Assembly: GCF_000834655.1 (NCBI RefSeq)
Contig: NZ_JXQQ01000028.1
Location: 186,001 to 250,000, forward strand
From: Variovorax paradoxus
GTDB taxonomy: Bacteria; Pseudomonadota; Gammaproteobacteria; Burkholderiales; Burkholderiaceae_C
Length of the DNA stretch: 64,000 bases
Direction of reading: 5' to 3'
Shown here one piece after another: positions 44,926 through 55,847 of this stretch. The notes under the pieces are model-generated. The model was not told the origin of the DNA. It saw only the letters and a list, made by a program, of their open reading frames with translations, and did not search any database. How positions within the stretch are numbered: the first letter of the stretch is position 1; each line of letters starts with the position of its first letter. The position numbers were made by a program, and so were the translations under genes.

Positions 44926-45822
44926 TCAGGAAGGCTTCTGCACCAGCTTCAGCACGCTGGAGAAGTCCAGCGCGCCGTGGCCGGCCAGGCTGTGGGCCGC
45001 ATACAGGCTGCGCGCGAGGCCGCCAAGGGGCGTGGCGGCGCGCACGGCAGCCGCGTTTTCCTGGGCCAGGCCCAGGTCCTTGAGCATCAGGTCCGTGCCG
45101 AAGCCGCCCGCGTAGTTCTTCGAGGCGGGCGAGGTCTCCATCACGCCCGGCATCGGGTTGTACTTCTCCAGTGCCCAATTGCCGCCCGAACTGCGCCGCA
45201 TGATTTCGGAGAGCACCTTCGGATCGAGCCCGTTGGCCACGCCCAGCGCCAGCGCCTCGGACGTGCCGATCATCAAAATGCCGAGCAGCATGTTGTTGCA
45301 GATCTTGGCGGTCTGACCCGCGCCCGCTGCGCCGGCGTGGAAGATGTTGGCGCCCATCTTCTCGAGCACCGGGCGCGCACGCTCCAGGTCGCGCGTCTCG
45401 CCGCCGACCATGAAGGTCAGCGTGCCGGCGATCGCGCCGCCGGTGCCGCCCGAGACGGGCGCATCGATCATCGCGATGCCCTTGGCTTGCGCCGCTTCGG
45501 CCACCTTGCGCGACGTGGCGGCGGCGATGGTGCTGCTGTCGATCACGAGGGTGCCGGCGCGGATGCTGTCGAGCAGGCCGGGCTTGCCCCCGCCGCCGAG
45601 GAACAGGCCCTCGACGTGCGCGCTGGCCGGCAGCATGCTGATGACGACTTCGGCGTCGGCCACGGATTCCGCGGCCGACTTGGCAATCGGCAGCCCCTCG
45701 GCGCCGAGCTTCCTGCAGGCGTCGGCCGAGAGGTCGAAGGCGCTGAGCGTGTGGCCGGCCTTGAGCAGGTTCAGGGCCATCGGCCCGCCCATGTTGCCGA
45801 GGCCTATGAATGCGATCTTCAT
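44926..45822 (-). CDS. mmsB: 3-hydroxyisobutyrate dehydrogenase
   Basis: A 298-residue NAD-dependent beta-hydroxyacid dehydrogenase. The Rossmann motif GLGNMGGPMALNLLKAGH is at the N-terminus; substrate block DAPVSGGTGGAIAGTLT and catalytic Lys in GAGQTAKICNNMLL follow. It oxidises 3-hydroxyisobutyrate to methylmalonate semialdehyde in valine degradation. It is the last gene of the mms operon. Confidence 0.92.
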   Translation of the reverse strand: MKIAFIGLGNMGGPMALNLLKAGHTLSAFDLSADACRKLGAEGLPIAKSAAESVADAEVVISMLPASAHVEGLFLGGGGKPGLLDSIRAGTLVIDSSTIAAATSRKVAEAAQAKGIAMIDAPVSGGTGGAIAGTLTFMVGGETRDLERARPVLEKMGANIFHAGAAGAGQTAKICNNMLLGILMIGTSEALALGVANGLDPKVLSEIMRRSSGGNWALEKYNPMPGVMETSPASKNYAGGFGTDLMLKDLGLAQENAAAVRAATPLGGLARSLYAAHSLAGHGALDFSSVLKLVQKPS

Positions 45823-45856
45823 GCGTTTGTCTCCGTTGTCTTTATGGAATGCGGTG

Positions 45857-46972
45857 TCAGACGAGCGAGGCCAACTCCGCCGGCATCTCGCCGCGCGGGC
45901 GCAGATGGTCGTCGATGAAAGCGGGCGTGATCTCTTCGATGGTTGCGGGGTTCCAGCGCGGGTTGCGGTCCTTGTCGATCAGCACTGCGCGGATGCCCTC
46001 GGCGAAGTCCTTGTGCGCGCAGAAGCCGAGCGACGCCCAGTATTCGAGCCGGAACACCTCGGCCAGCGACATGCGATGCACGCGTTGCCAGAGCTCGAAG
46101 CTCAGCGCGGCCGAACTCGGCGCGCCCTTCACGAACGTCTTGGAGGCGGACTGCAGCCACGGGTCGTCGCTCTGCAGGTCGCGCAGCCGATTGGCGATGT
46201 CCAGCAGGTCGTCGCCGGCCATCAGCGCGTTGATGGCGTCGTAGTGCTCGCGCACCTTCGAGGCCGGCAGCTCGGCGCCCTCGCCCGCCTTCGCGAGGAT
46301 GCGCGAGAGCGTGGCGCGGTCGGCCTTGCCCTCGCCGGCCCAAGCGGCGGCGGCGATGGCGTCGATCACCTGGCCCTTGCGCTCCTGCGGCACCAGCACA
46401 TCGGCGAGACCACAGAAGATGGCATCGGACGCGTTGAGGTTCGCGGCCGTGAGCGCCAGGAACAACCCGGTGCGGCCGGGCGTGCGGCGCAGGAACCAGC
46501 TGCCGCCCACATCGGGGTACAGGCCGATGGCGATCTCGGGCATCGCGATGCGGCTCTGCGTCGTCACCACGCGGTGCGAGCAGCCCGACATGAGGCCCAC
46601 GCCGCCGCCCATCACGATGCCGTGGCCCCAGCAGAGAAAGGGCTTGGGGAAGGTGTGGATCAGGTAGTCGAGCTCGTACTCTTCGCGGAAGAAGTCTTCG
46701 GCGTAGGTGTTGCGCGCGGGGCCGCATTCCAGCAGCGTCTGGTAGAGCTGGCGCAGGTCGCCGCCCGCGCAGAAGGCCTTCTCGCCGGCTGCCTGCATCA
46801 GCACGCCGACGATGCCGTCGTCCGTGGCCCATTCGCGCAGCTTGGGCGTGAGCAGGCGCACCATGTCCACGGAGAGCGCGTTGAGCGAGGCCGGTGCGTT
46901 GAGCGTGGCAACGCCGAAGCGCTTGCCGCCGGCGGTCTTGATTTCGTCGAAGAGAACTACGGAGTCGGTCAT
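45857..46972 (-). CDS. 3-hydroxyisobutyryl-CoA hydrolase
   Basis: A 371-residue crotonase-fold hydrolase that frees 3-hydroxyisobutyrate in valine catabolism. CoA pocket block AFCAGGDLRQLYQ and the GHGIVMGGGVGLMSG oxyanion hole are present, followed by PEIAIGLYPDVGGSWFL with the catalytic Glu-Asp. I start it at MTDSVV. A simple enoyl-CoA hydratase would be about 100 residues shorter. It lies between the dehydrogenase and mmsB genes. Confidence 0.9.
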   Translation of the reverse strand: MTDSVVLFDEIKTAGGKRFGVATLNAPASLNALSVDMVRLLTPKLREWATDDGIVGVLMQAAGEKAFCAGGDLRQLYQTLLECGPARNTYAEDFFREEYELDYLIHTFPKPFLCWGHGIVMGGGVGLMSGCSHRVVTTQSRIAMPEIAIGLYPDVGGSWFLRRTPGRTGLFLALTAANLNASDAIFCGLADVLVPQERKGQVIDAIAAAAWAGEGKADRATLSRILAKAGEGAELPASKVREHYDAINALMAGDDLLDIANRLRDLQSDDPWLQSASKTFVKGAPSSAALSFELWQRVHRMSLAEVFRLEYWASLGFCAHKDFAEGIRAVLIDKDRNPRWNPATIEEITPAFIDDHLRPRGEMPAELASLV

Positions 46973-47000
46973 TGTCTTGAGGGGTTCCGGATGCGGGGCG

Positions 47001-48155
47001 TCAGCGGATATCGCTGTCCCCTTCCAGCAATTTTCGCGCAACGATCACGCGCATGATCTCGTTGGTGCCTTCCAGGATCTGGTGCACGCGGGTGTCGCGC
47101 ACCAGGCGCTCCAGAGGGAATTCGCTCAGGTAGCCGTAGCCGCCGTGCAGTTGCAGCGCGTCGTTGCAGACATTGAAGCCCGCATCGGTCGCGAAGCGCT
47201 TGGCCATCGCGCAGTAGGTGCTGGCGTCGGCATGGCCCGCATCGAGCTTCGATGCGGCGAGCCGCACCATCTGCCGCGCGGCGACCAGTTCGGTCGCCAT
47301 GTCGGCCAGCTTGAACTGCAGCGCCTGGAAGCTCGCGATCGGCTTGCCGAACTGCTGGCGCTCGTGCAGGTAGCGGCGTGCTGCATCGAGCGCGCCTTGC
47401 GCGGCGCCCACCGAGCAGGTCGCGATGTTGATGCGCCCGCCGTCGAGCCCCTTCATCGCGATGCGAAAGCCTTCGCCTTCCTTGCCCAGCAGGTTGTCGG
47501 CCGGGATGCGCACGTTGTCGAAGTTGATGGTGCGCGTGGGCTGGCTGTTCCAGCCCATCTTGTGTTCCTTCTTGCCGTAGCTCACGCCGGGCGCGTCGGC
47601 CGGCACCGCGAAGGCCGAGATGCCGCTCGCGCCCGCGCCGCCGGTGCGCGCCATCAGCACCAGCACGTCGGTGGAACCGGCGCCAGAGATGAAGGCCTTG
47701 CCGCCGTTGATGACGTACTCGCTGCCCTGCAGCTCGGCGCGCGTCTTGAGCGAACCGGCATCCGAGCCCGCGCCCGGTTCGGTCAGGCAATACGACGCGA
47801 GCTTGCGTCCGCTGGTCAGGTCTTCGCCCCACTGCGCGGCCACCGCGTCGGTCGCCCAGGTGCCCAGCATCCACGTCGCCATGTTGTGGATCGTGATGAA
47901 GGCCGTGGTCGAGGGGTCGACCGCGGCCATTTCCTCGAACACCAGCGCCGCATCGAGCCGGGGCAGCCCGAGGCCGCCGACGCGCTCGGGCGCGTACAGG
48001 CCGCAGAAGCCCAGCTCGCCGGCCTTGGCGATGGCCTCCTTCGGGAAGATGGCCTCCGCATCCCACTGCGCCGCATGCGGCGCGAATTCGGCCTGTGCGA
48101 AATCGCGCGCGGTCTGCGCAAAGGCGTTTTGTTCTTCGGACAGTTCGAAGTTCAT
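47001..48155 (-). CDS. Isobutyryl-CoA dehydrogenase-like acyl-CoA dehydrogenase
   Basis: A 384-residue FAD acyl-CoA dehydrogenase. It has LTEPGAGSDAGSLKT in the middle domain, the substrate-binding VPADAPGVSYGKKEHKMG block, and QILEGTNEIMRVIVARKL at the end. Its place between mmsA and the hydrolase indicates isobutyryl-CoA to methacrylyl-CoA oxidation. The ATG overlaps the LprI-like gene stop by 4 bases, so translation is coupled. Paralogues with other acyl substrates cannot be excluded by motif alone. Confidence 0.88.
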   Translation of the reverse strand: MNFELSEEQNAFAQTARDFAQAEFAPHAAQWDAEAIFPKEAIAKAGELGFCGLYAPERVGGLGLPRLDAALVFEEMAAVDPSTTAFITIHNMATWMLGTWATDAVAAQWGEDLTSGRKLASYCLTEPGAGSDAGSLKTRAELQGSEYVINGGKAFISGAGSTDVLVLMARTGGAGASGISAFAVPADAPGVSYGKKEHKMGWNSQPTRTINFDNVRIPADNLLGKEGEGFRIAMKGLDGGRINIATCSVGAAQGALDAARRYLHERQQFGKPIASFQALQFKLADMATELVAARQMVRLAASKLDAGHADASTYCAMAKRFATDAGFNVCNDALQLHGGYGYLSEFPLERLVRDTRVHQILEGTNEIMRVIVARKLLEGDSDIR

Positions 48156-48546
48156 TGTTCGCGTCCCTTCCAGCGGTCCAGTTCGGCGGTCCGTTTCCGG
48201 GTCGATTTCTCCAGGCATGAACTGAACACCAGCGGCCAGATCGAGCCGCCTTCGCTCGCTTTCGAAGCCCGCTTGCACGCGGGGTCGCGGCCCTTGAGCC
48301 AGGTGCGCTGTTCGTTGCGCAGTGCGACGCGCATCTGCGGCGAGAGCGTCTTCATCACCTCGCCGTAGCGGATGTTCAGCGCGGCATCGGCCGCACGGAA
48401 GTCGCGCGCCGCGCAGGCGTTCATCTGCTGCTGGTCCCCATTGGGATTGCAGTCGTCCGGCCCGGCATCGCCAGCGGCCTGCGCGCTGCCGGCGAACAAG
48501 GCGAGCGCCGCCACCGCACCCCAGGCCGCGACGCGAAACCCGCGCC

Positions 48547-48550
<4 letters not shown>
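48152..48550 (-). CDS. LprI-like periplasmic protein (DUF1311)
   Basis: A 132-residue exported protein with a Sec signal ending near AQA-AG. The domain has the lysozyme-inhibitor LprI N-terminal pattern: [22 protein letters not shown], then [17 protein letters not shown] and [12 protein letters not shown]. Four cysteines could make two disulfides. It overlaps mmsA and the acyl-CoA dehydrogenase by 4 bases on each side, an unexpected place for an envelope protein. Confidence 0.8.
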
Positions 48551-50070
<1,520 letters not shown>

Positions 50071-50144
50071 GGTTTTGTCTCCTGTGAATCTCTGCGAAAT
50101 CTGAAAAGGCGATACCGGTCGGTGCCGGTGCAACCCGCATCCTA

Positions 50145-50202
50145 GCTTTGCAGATTTGCCATGACAATAGACAAATATGCGCCACGGCTTTGCAAAAATG
50201 CA
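50145..50202. promoter_or_regulatory. Repeats in mmsA-LysR divergent promoter
   Basis: GCTTTGCA occurs at 50145 and again at 50187, 42 bases apart, and the second is part of TGCA-AAAA-TGCA (50191-50202). They flank an AT-rich stretch and are candidate LysR sites and promoters of the divergent mms operon and LysR gene. Confidence 0.45.
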
Positions 50203-50260
50203 GAGTCCTGGTGCGAGCCGTCACAGGCGATTACAAGCGAACACGAGGAGACGCACATCC

Positions 50261-51220
50261 ATGGACTGGGACAATCTGCGCTACTTCCTGGAGCTGGCCC
50301 GTTCCGGCACGTTGATGAGCGCGGCGCGCCGGCTCGAGGTGGACCACACCACGGTAGCGCGGCGCATCCAGTCGCTCGAAAAGGAAGTCGGCGCACCGCT
50401 CTTCTCGCGCGAATCGGGCGGCCACCGGCTCACCGAAGCGGGCCGCCGGCTGCAGCCGCAGGTCGAGGCGATGGAGAGCGCCTTCCAGGCCGTCGAGAGC
50501 ACTGCGCCGGCCTCGCAGGAAGGCCTCTCGGGCCTCGTGCGCATCGGCGCCACCGAAGGCTTCGGCACGGTGGTGCTGGCGCCGCAGCTCGCGCTCTTCG
50601 CGGCGCAGCACCCCAAGCTCACCATCGACTTGCTCGCGATGCCGCGGCTGGTACACCTGTCGCGGCGCGAGGCCGACATCGTGATCTCGCTGGAGCGCCC
50701 GGCGCGCGGCCCGGTGGTGGTGAGCAAGCTCACCGACTACACGCTGCGGCTCTATGCGTCAAAGCAATACCTCGCCGGACACAACCCGATCAGGACGCGC
50801 GAAGACCTGCGCGGCCACACCTTCATCAGCTACGTGGACGACCTGCTGTTCAGCAAGGAGTTGCAGTACCTGGACGAGTTGCACCGGCCCGACGCGTTTG
50901 CGCTGCGCAGCACCAGCGTGCTCGCGCAGCACCGGGCGGTGGCGGCGGGCGCGGGGATCGCGGTGCTGCCGGCGTTCATCGCAGAGAAGGACGGCGCGCT
51001 GAAACCGGTGCTGCGGGGCGAGGCGAACTTCACGCGCACGTTCTGGATGTCGATGCCCGCGGAGACCAAGCACCTCGTGCGCATGCAGGCCGTGTGGAAC
51101 TTCCTGCGCGAGACAGCGCAGGCGCAGCAACCGGTGCTGCTGCCGCAGAATGCGGAAAAACCGGAGGACAAGGCAGTCGCGCAGCAGCGGCAGCCGCGTC
51201 CGCGCAAATCGACTCTGTAG
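50261..51220 (+). CDS. LysR-type regulator, likely of the mms operon
   Basis: A 319-residue LysR protein: MDWDNLRYFLELARSGTLMS with the recognition segment VDHTTVARRIQSLEKEVG, then an effector domain. The C-terminal 30 residues are basic and glutamine-rich. It is divergent from the valine operon at 190 bases, so it most likely controls mmsA onwards. The ribosome site GAGGAGA precedes the ATG. It is followed 17 bases later by an aminotransferase gene. Confidence 0.88.
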   Translation: MDWDNLRYFLELARSGTLMSAARRLEVDHTTVARRIQSLEKEVGAPLFSRESGGHRLTEAGRRLQPQVEAMESAFQAVESTAPASQEGLSGLVRIGATEGFGTVVLAPQLALFAAQHPKLTIDLLAMPRLVHLSRREADIVISLERPARGPVVVSKLTDYTLRLYASKQYLAGHNPIRTREDLRGHTFISYVDDLLFSKELQYLDELHRPDAFALRSTSVLAQHRAVAAGAGIAVLPAFIAEKDGALKPVLRGEANFTRTFWMSMPAETKHLVRMQAVWNFLRETAQAQQPVLLPQNAEKPEDKAVAQQRQPRPRKSTL

Positions 51221-51237
51221 CCATCGAGGAGACACGC

Positions 51238-52404
51238 ATGCCCCGCCATCGCCCCGCCCGGCTCGAACACATCGCAGGCATCGGCGTCGACCGCATGGGC
51301 GCCATCGCGGACGATGCAGACGGCCCACCCTTTCTCCGCCTAGAAAACCTCGACGTCGACATCCCTCCGGACCCTGAAGCCATCGCACGTACCGTGCGCG
51401 CCGCCTCGGAGGATTCGGACAACAGCTACCTGCCCTTCGTCGGCCAGTCGCGGTTGCGCGAGATCGCCGCGCGGCATGTGTCTGCGGTCTCGGGCGTGGA
51501 CTACGGCCCGCGCCATTGCGTGATCTCCGCGGGCGGGCTCTCGGGCATCCTCAACGCGCTGCTCGCAACGGTCGAGGTGGGCGACGAGGTGCTGGTGACC
51601 GACCCGACCTACGCGGGCCTGCTCAATCGCATCCGGCTGGCGGGAGGCACGCCTAAGTACGTGCCCTTCCAGTTCACGCCCGGCGGCGAATGGAAGCTCG
51701 ATCGCGCGGCACTGCAAGCCGCCATCGGACCGCGTGTGCGCGTGATGCTGCTGATGTCGCCGTCGATGCCGTCCGGCGGCTTCTTCGACGAGGACGACTG
51801 GCGCGCCATAGCAGCGCTGTGCGTGCAGCACGACCTGACCTTGATCCTCGACACGGCCATGGAGCGCCTGCTCTACGACGGCCGCCAAGTGATTCACCCG
51901 GCGAGCCTCCCCGGCATGGCCGAGCGCACGATCACCGTCGGCTCGTCGGCCAAGGAACTGCGCATGATCGGCTGGCGGGTGGGCTGGACCATCGCGCCCG
52001 AGAGCTACATGCCCGATCTGGTGGCCGTGTCGCTCGCCAACGTGGTCGTGCCGGTGGGCATCGCGCAGGACGCGGTGGCGACGGCGCTGGAACAATCGGC
52101 TCGCACGCTCGCGCCGTACGTGGCCGAGTTGGAGCGACGGCGCGACACGGTGCTGGGTGAACTCAAGGGCCTGCCGGTCGGCGTTCCGGCGGGCGGATGG
52201 TCGCTGCTGCTGCGAACCAGCGATTTCGGCATCGACGGGCAGACGCTGTCGGAGCGGCTCCTGAAAGCGCGCGTCTGCGCGACGGCGATGAAAGGCTGGG
52301 GCGACGTGCACGGTGCGCAGTACCTGCGCTTCGTGTTTTCGAACGAGCCGGTCGAACGGCTTCGCGGGCTCGGCGACAAGGTGCGTGCCGCGCTCGGCAC
52401 CTAG
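51238..52404 (+). CDS. Fold-type I PLP aminotransferase
   Basis: A 388-residue aminotransferase. The Schiff-base lysine is K239 in VGSSAKELRMIGWRVGW; ISAGGLSGILNALLATVEVGDEVLV and LMSPSMPSGG carry other PLP contacts. It resembles the aspartate/aromatic aminotransferase group. Co-direction with the LysR gene (17-base gap, GAGGAGA before ATG) suggests a shared transcript; a role in branched-chain amino acid breakdown fits the neighbouring valine operon but is inferred. Confidence 0.86.
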   Translation: MPRHRPARLEHIAGIGVDRMGAIADDADGPPFLRLENLDVDIPPDPEAIARTVRAASEDSDNSYLPFVGQSRLREIAARHVSAVSGVDYGPRHCVISAGGLSGILNALLATVEVGDEVLVTDPTYAGLLNRIRLAGGTPKYVPFQFTPGGEWKLDRAALQAAIGPRVRVMLLMSPSMPSGGFFDEDDWRAIAALCVQHDLTLILDTAMERLLYDGRQVIHPASLPGMAERTITVGSSAKELRMIGWRVGWTIAPESYMPDLVAVSLANVVVPVGIAQDAVATALEQSARTLAPYVAELERRRDTVLGELKGLPVGVPAGGWSLLLRTSDFGIDGQTLSERLLKARVCATAMKGWGDVHGAQYLRFVFSNEPVERLRGLGDKVRAALGT

Positions 52405-52408
52405 CCGC

Positions 52409-53476
52409 TCACGAGAAGAGGCGTTTCCAGATGCTCCTGCCAGCAGCGGGCTCTGCGGCGATGGCCTCGGACTTTTCAAGCAGTTCGACTAGGCCCGGTA
52501 CGCGCGGCTTCTTGAGCCATTGCGCAAAGGCCAGGTAGGTTTCCGCCTTGCCTTCGATGCGCAACTGCTCGGGCATGGCAGGGCATGGCGCTGCGCCAAG
52601 CAGCACGCGCAAGGCTTCGAGCCGGTTCATGCGAATCGCGCTCAGGAGCGCGGTTTCGCCGAGCGACGGAACGATGTCGTTCGCACCGGCAAGCCCGGCG
52701 TCGAGCAATGGCCGGATGGCGGCCGCGTCGCCATTCACCGCAGCGGCACCCAAGGCCTCCAGCGCCGCCAGTCGCTCGGGGGAAAGGCTGGCCGCATAGG
52801 CGTCGTCGCGCTTTTCGTCCTCGCTGCGCGCATCGCCGCCCTGCATCGTCATGAAGTCGGTCACCAGCGCCACGGGCTCGCCCGAGGCGTCGAGTGCCCA
52901 GAAGCTCGGATAGCTGCCGTCGCCCCAGCCTGAGCTGAAGATGAGCACGTTGTTCGCGCTGCCCTCGCCCAGCGGGTAATGGTCCGCCATGTCCTTGACG
53001 CCCAGTTCGGTGTCGAGCACGTCGTCGTAGTAGCTGACGTAGTCGGGGTTGGCGGACTCGCGCGCCTCGCGCTCGGCGATGGCCGCGGCGCATTCCGCAT
53101 CCATGAAGCAGCCGACGCCGGCATCGACGGGGTAGCCGTAGAACTCGTCGTCGCCCAGCTCGTCCTGCGACTGCCCGTCGAGCAGCGCCGGCTCCCAGCG
53201 CAGGTCGGCGACCGTCGACCCGCCCCGCTCGCGCAGCCAGAGCACCGCCAGCGCATGGCGTCCTTCGTGCTGCAGCACCTCGACCGGAAATGCGCCCCGT
53301 CCGTTCACGCTGCGGATGAACGGCTCGCGCTCGGGCTGCACAAGCGGATCGCAGGCCACGATGCGACCGCTCGTGATACGGAGCATCCCGCACGGCTGTC
53401 GCTGCAGGCGCCGCACGCGCAGGGCCTCGTCGTCGAGGAAGATGGTCCGGAGGTTGTCGGTGTCGAGGTAGGCCAT
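52409..53476 (-). CDS. DUF4241 protein with ankyrin-like tail
   Basis: A 355-residue protein. The first 230 residues match DUF4241 by the pattern SGRIVACDPLVQ, then GYPVDAGVGCFMDAECAAAI and SSGWGDGSYPSFWALD. Residues about 240-300 form one or two ankyrin-like repeats (NGDAAAIRPLLDAGL, then GETALLSAIRMNRLEALRVLLG). No enzyme motif. DUF4241 appears in immunity/toxin-related settings in other bacteria, which is only suggestive here. It converges on the aminotransferase gene with 4 bases between stops. Confidence 0.75.
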   Translation of the reverse strand: MAYLDTDNLRTIFLDDEALRVRRLQRQPCGMLRITSGRIVACDPLVQPEREPFIRSVNGRGAFPVEVLQHEGRHALAVLWLRERGGSTVADLRWEPALLDGQSQDELGDDEFYGYPVDAGVGCFMDAECAAAIAEREARESANPDYVSYYDDVLDTELGVKDMADHYPLGEGSANNVLIFSSGWGDGSYPSFWALDASGEPVALVTDFMTMQGGDARSEDEKRDDAYAASLSPERLAALEALGAAAVNGDAAAIRPLLDAGLAGANDIVPSLGETALLSAIRMNRLEALRVLLGAAPCPAMPEQLRIEGKAETYLAFAQWLKKPRVPGLVELLEKSEAIAAEPAAGRSIWKRLFS

Positions 53477-53563
53477 GCGCGCAGTTTCTCATCCATCAAT
53501 GACAAAGGGCCGCATCGGCGGCCCTTGTCGTGTCATGCAGCGACGTGCGACGTGCTCCGGACC

Positions 53564-54202
53564 TTACTGGATCAGCTTGGCACCCGTCTTCGCCTGCAGC
53601 GCATCGAAGCTCACGCCGGGCGCCAGCTCGATCACCTTCAGGCCTTCAGGCACCACGTCCATCACCGCGAGGTCGGTGATGATGCGGTCGACCACGCCCA
53701 CGCCGGTCAGCGGCAGCGTGCACTTCTCGAGGATCTTGAAGTCCTCGGTGCCGTCCTTCTTCTTGGCCACGTGCTCCATCAGAACGATCACGCGCTTGAC
53801 GCCGGCCACCAGGTCCATCGCGCCGCCCATGCCCTTGACCATCTTGCCGGGGATCATCCAGTTGGCGAGGTCGCCTTCGGTGCTGACCTGCATGGCGCCG
53901 AGGATCGACAGGTTGATCTTGCCGCCACGGATCATCGCGAAGCTGTCGTGGCTGCCGAAGATGGCCGAGCCGGGGATGGTGGTCACGGTCTGCTTGCCGG
54001 CGTTGATGAGGTCGGCGTCGACGTTGTCTTCCGTCGGGAAGGCGCCGATGCCCAGCATGCCGTTTTCGCTCTGCAGCCACACTTCCTTGGTGCCGGTGTG
54101 GTTGGCCACCAGCGTCGGGATGCCGATGCCCAGGTTCACGTAGAAGCCGTCTTCGAGTTCTTGCGCGGCACGGGCCGCCATCTGGTCTTGGGTCCAGGGC
54201 AT
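53564..54202 (-). CDS. scoB: 3-oxoacid CoA-transferase subunit B
   Basis: A 212-residue subunit with the active-site glutamate at about residue 46 ([11 protein letters not shown]) and the CoA-site [14 protein letters not shown]. With ScoA it moves CoA from succinyl-CoA to acetoacetate. Start at 54202 is 1 base after the scoA stop, so the two are translated together. Confidence 0.93.
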   Translation of the reverse strand: MPWTQDQMAARAAQELEDGFYVNLGIGIPTLVANHTGTKEVWLQSENGMLGIGAFPTEDNVDADLINAGKQTVTTIPGSAIFGSHDSFAMIRGGKINLSILGAMQVSTEGDLANWMIPGKMVKGMGGAMDLVAGVKRVIVLMEHVAKKKDGTEDFKILEKCTLPLTGVGVVDRIITDLAVMDVVPEGLKVIELAPGVSFDALQAKTGAKLIQ

Positions 54203-54203
54203 A

Positions 54204-55016
54204 TCAGGCTCCTTCTTTCTTGTTGACGGGCACCGTCGGCACGGGCTGCTCGCTGCCGGCCGCGGCCTGCGCGATGGCGGCCTGTGCCTCGACCTTGGCG
54301 GCGGCCGCATCGACCGGCGCCGCGGCGCTCACGGTGCGCTTCTCGATGCGCTTCTCGGGCGTTGCGTTCAGCACGATGCGATGCACGTAGATGCCCGGCA
54401 GGTGGATGTCGTCGGGGGCCAGTTCGCCCACTTCGACGATCTTCTCGACCTCGACGATGCAGAGCTTGCCGGCCATGGCGGCGGCCGGGTTGAAGTTGCG
54501 CGCCGTGAGGCGAAAGCGCAGGTTGCCCGACTTGTCGGCCACGTCGGCCTTGACCAGTGCCACGTCGGGCACCAGCGAACGCTCCATGACGTAGGTCTCG
54601 CCGTCGAACTCGCGCAGTTCCTTGCCCTCGGCCACCTGGGTGCCGACGCCGGTCTTGGTGAAGAAGGCCGGGATGCCCGCGCCGCCCGCGCGCAGCTTTT
54701 CGGCCAGCGTGCCCTGCGGCGTGAATTCGAGAGCCAGCTCGCCTGCGAGGTATTGGCGCTCGAACTCCTTGTTCTCGCCCACGTACGAGGCGATCATCTT
54801 CTTGATCTGGCGCGTCTCCAGGAGCTTGCCGAGGCCGAAGCCGTCGACGCCCGCGTTGTTCGAGATGACGGTGAGGTTCTGCACGCCGGAGTCCTTCAGC
54901 GCCTCGATCAGCGCTTCGGGAATGCCGCACAGGCCGAAGCCGCCGACCGCGAGCGTCTGCCCGTCGGCCACGACCCCTTTGAGTGCCGCGTCTGCGGAGG
55001 GATAAATCTTGTTCAC
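54204..55016 (-). CDS. scoA: 3-oxoacid CoA-transferase subunit A
   Basis: A 270-residue subunit. [16 protein letters not shown] is the signature 2 region and [14 protein letters not shown] follows. Family members end near residue 235; this one has an extra Ala/Lys/Glu-rich tail of about 35 residues ([20 protein letters not shown]) before the stop, which could be a linker or a degraded fusion. It faces a LuxR-type regulator across a perfect inverted repeat. Confidence 0.92.
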   Translation of the reverse strand: MNKIYPSADAALKGVVADGQTLAVGGFGLCGIPEALIEALKDSGVQNLTVISNNAGVDGFGLGKLLETRQIKKMIASYVGENKEFERQYLAGELALEFTPQGTLAEKLRAGGAGIPAFFTKTGVGTQVAEGKELREFDGETYVMERSLVPDVALVKADVADKSGNLRFRLTARNFNPAAAMAGKLCIVEVEKIVEVGELAPDDIHLPGIYVHRIVLNATPEKRIEKRTVSAAAPVDAAAAKVEAQAAIAQAAAGSEQPVPTVPVNKKEGA

Positions 55017-55073
55017 TCGGGCTCCTTGATGGATGGTGAAGTGGGTAGGTGATTGGGTGGGAAGCCGTCAACG

Positions 55074-55099
55074 ATACTACGTACCCGCATACGTAGTAT
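55074..55099. promoter_or_regulatory. Perfect 10-bp inverted repeat between scoAB and LuxR gene
   Basis: ATACTACGTA and TACGTAGTAT are exact complements separated by six bases. The site lies 57 bases upstream of scoA and 19 bases upstream of the LuxR gene, so a LuxR-type dimer bound there could control both. Confidence 0.75.
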
Positions 55100-55118
55100 T
55101 TCGTAATGGTGACCCCCG

Positions 55119-55685
55119 ATGCCCGAGATCGATTACAGGCTGGCGTTTGAGCATGCACCCGTCGGCATGGTCGTCTCGAGCAACCGCACCATCGTGGCGT
55201 GCAACCAGCGGGTGTGCGAGATCTTCGGCGCAACGCCCTCCGCGCTGGTGGGGCATTCGTTCAGCATCCTGTACCCGAGCGTGGCCGAGTTCGAGCGCAT
55301 CGGCAAGCGCATGGAGCCGTTCCTCAACGCCAACGGCAACTACGCCGACAACCGCATGATGAAGCGCCTGGGCGGCCTGCACGGCGCGATGGCCGGCGAG
55401 ACCTTCTGGTGCCACGTCACCGGCCACGCGATGAACCGCGCGGCGCCCCACGAGGCCGGCATCTGGACCTTCGAGGACCTGGGCTCGCGCCGCGCGGTGA
55501 AGGCCGAGCTCACGCCGCGAGAGCGCGAGGTGGCCGCGCAGGTGATGCAGGGGCTGACCTCCAAGGAGATCGGCAAGGCGCTCGGCATCAGCCACCGCAC
55601 GGTCGAGCTGCATCGTGCGCGGCTGATGCGCAAGTACGCGGCGGCGACCACCGCGGAGCTGGTGCAGAAGCTCATAGCAGGCTAG
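55119..55685 (+). CDS. PAS-LuxR transcriptional regulator
   Basis: A 188-residue regulator with a PAS domain (FEHAPVGMVVSSNRTIVACN to SRRAVKAE, residues about 8-125) and a C-terminal GerE HTH (LTPREREVAAQVMQGLTSKE to LHRARLMRKY). It has no response-regulator receiver domain. It is divergent from scoAB at 102 bases, so acetoacetate use is the likely target. PAS ligand unknown. Confidence 0.88.
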   Translation: MPEIDYRLAFEHAPVGMVVSSNRTIVACNQRVCEIFGATPSALVGHSFSILYPSVAEFERIGKRMEPFLNANGNYADNRMMKRLGGLHGAMAGETFWCHVTGHAMNRAAPHEAGIWTFEDLGSRRAVKAELTPREREVAAQVMQGLTSKEIGKALGISHRTVELHRARLMRKYAAATTAELVQKLIAG

Positions 55686-55847
55686 GGCGGCGGCCGGCCT
55701 TCATGGCTTTCATGTTTCGTCTGTAATCCGCGCCCGCTTCATCTGCATCGAAGGCCGGGCCGCCGCAATGCGCGCGGAACGCACGGCGCCGAGAGTACGG
55801 GACATCGACTCCCCTTCACCAAGCTCTCCGCACAAGGACCCAGACCC

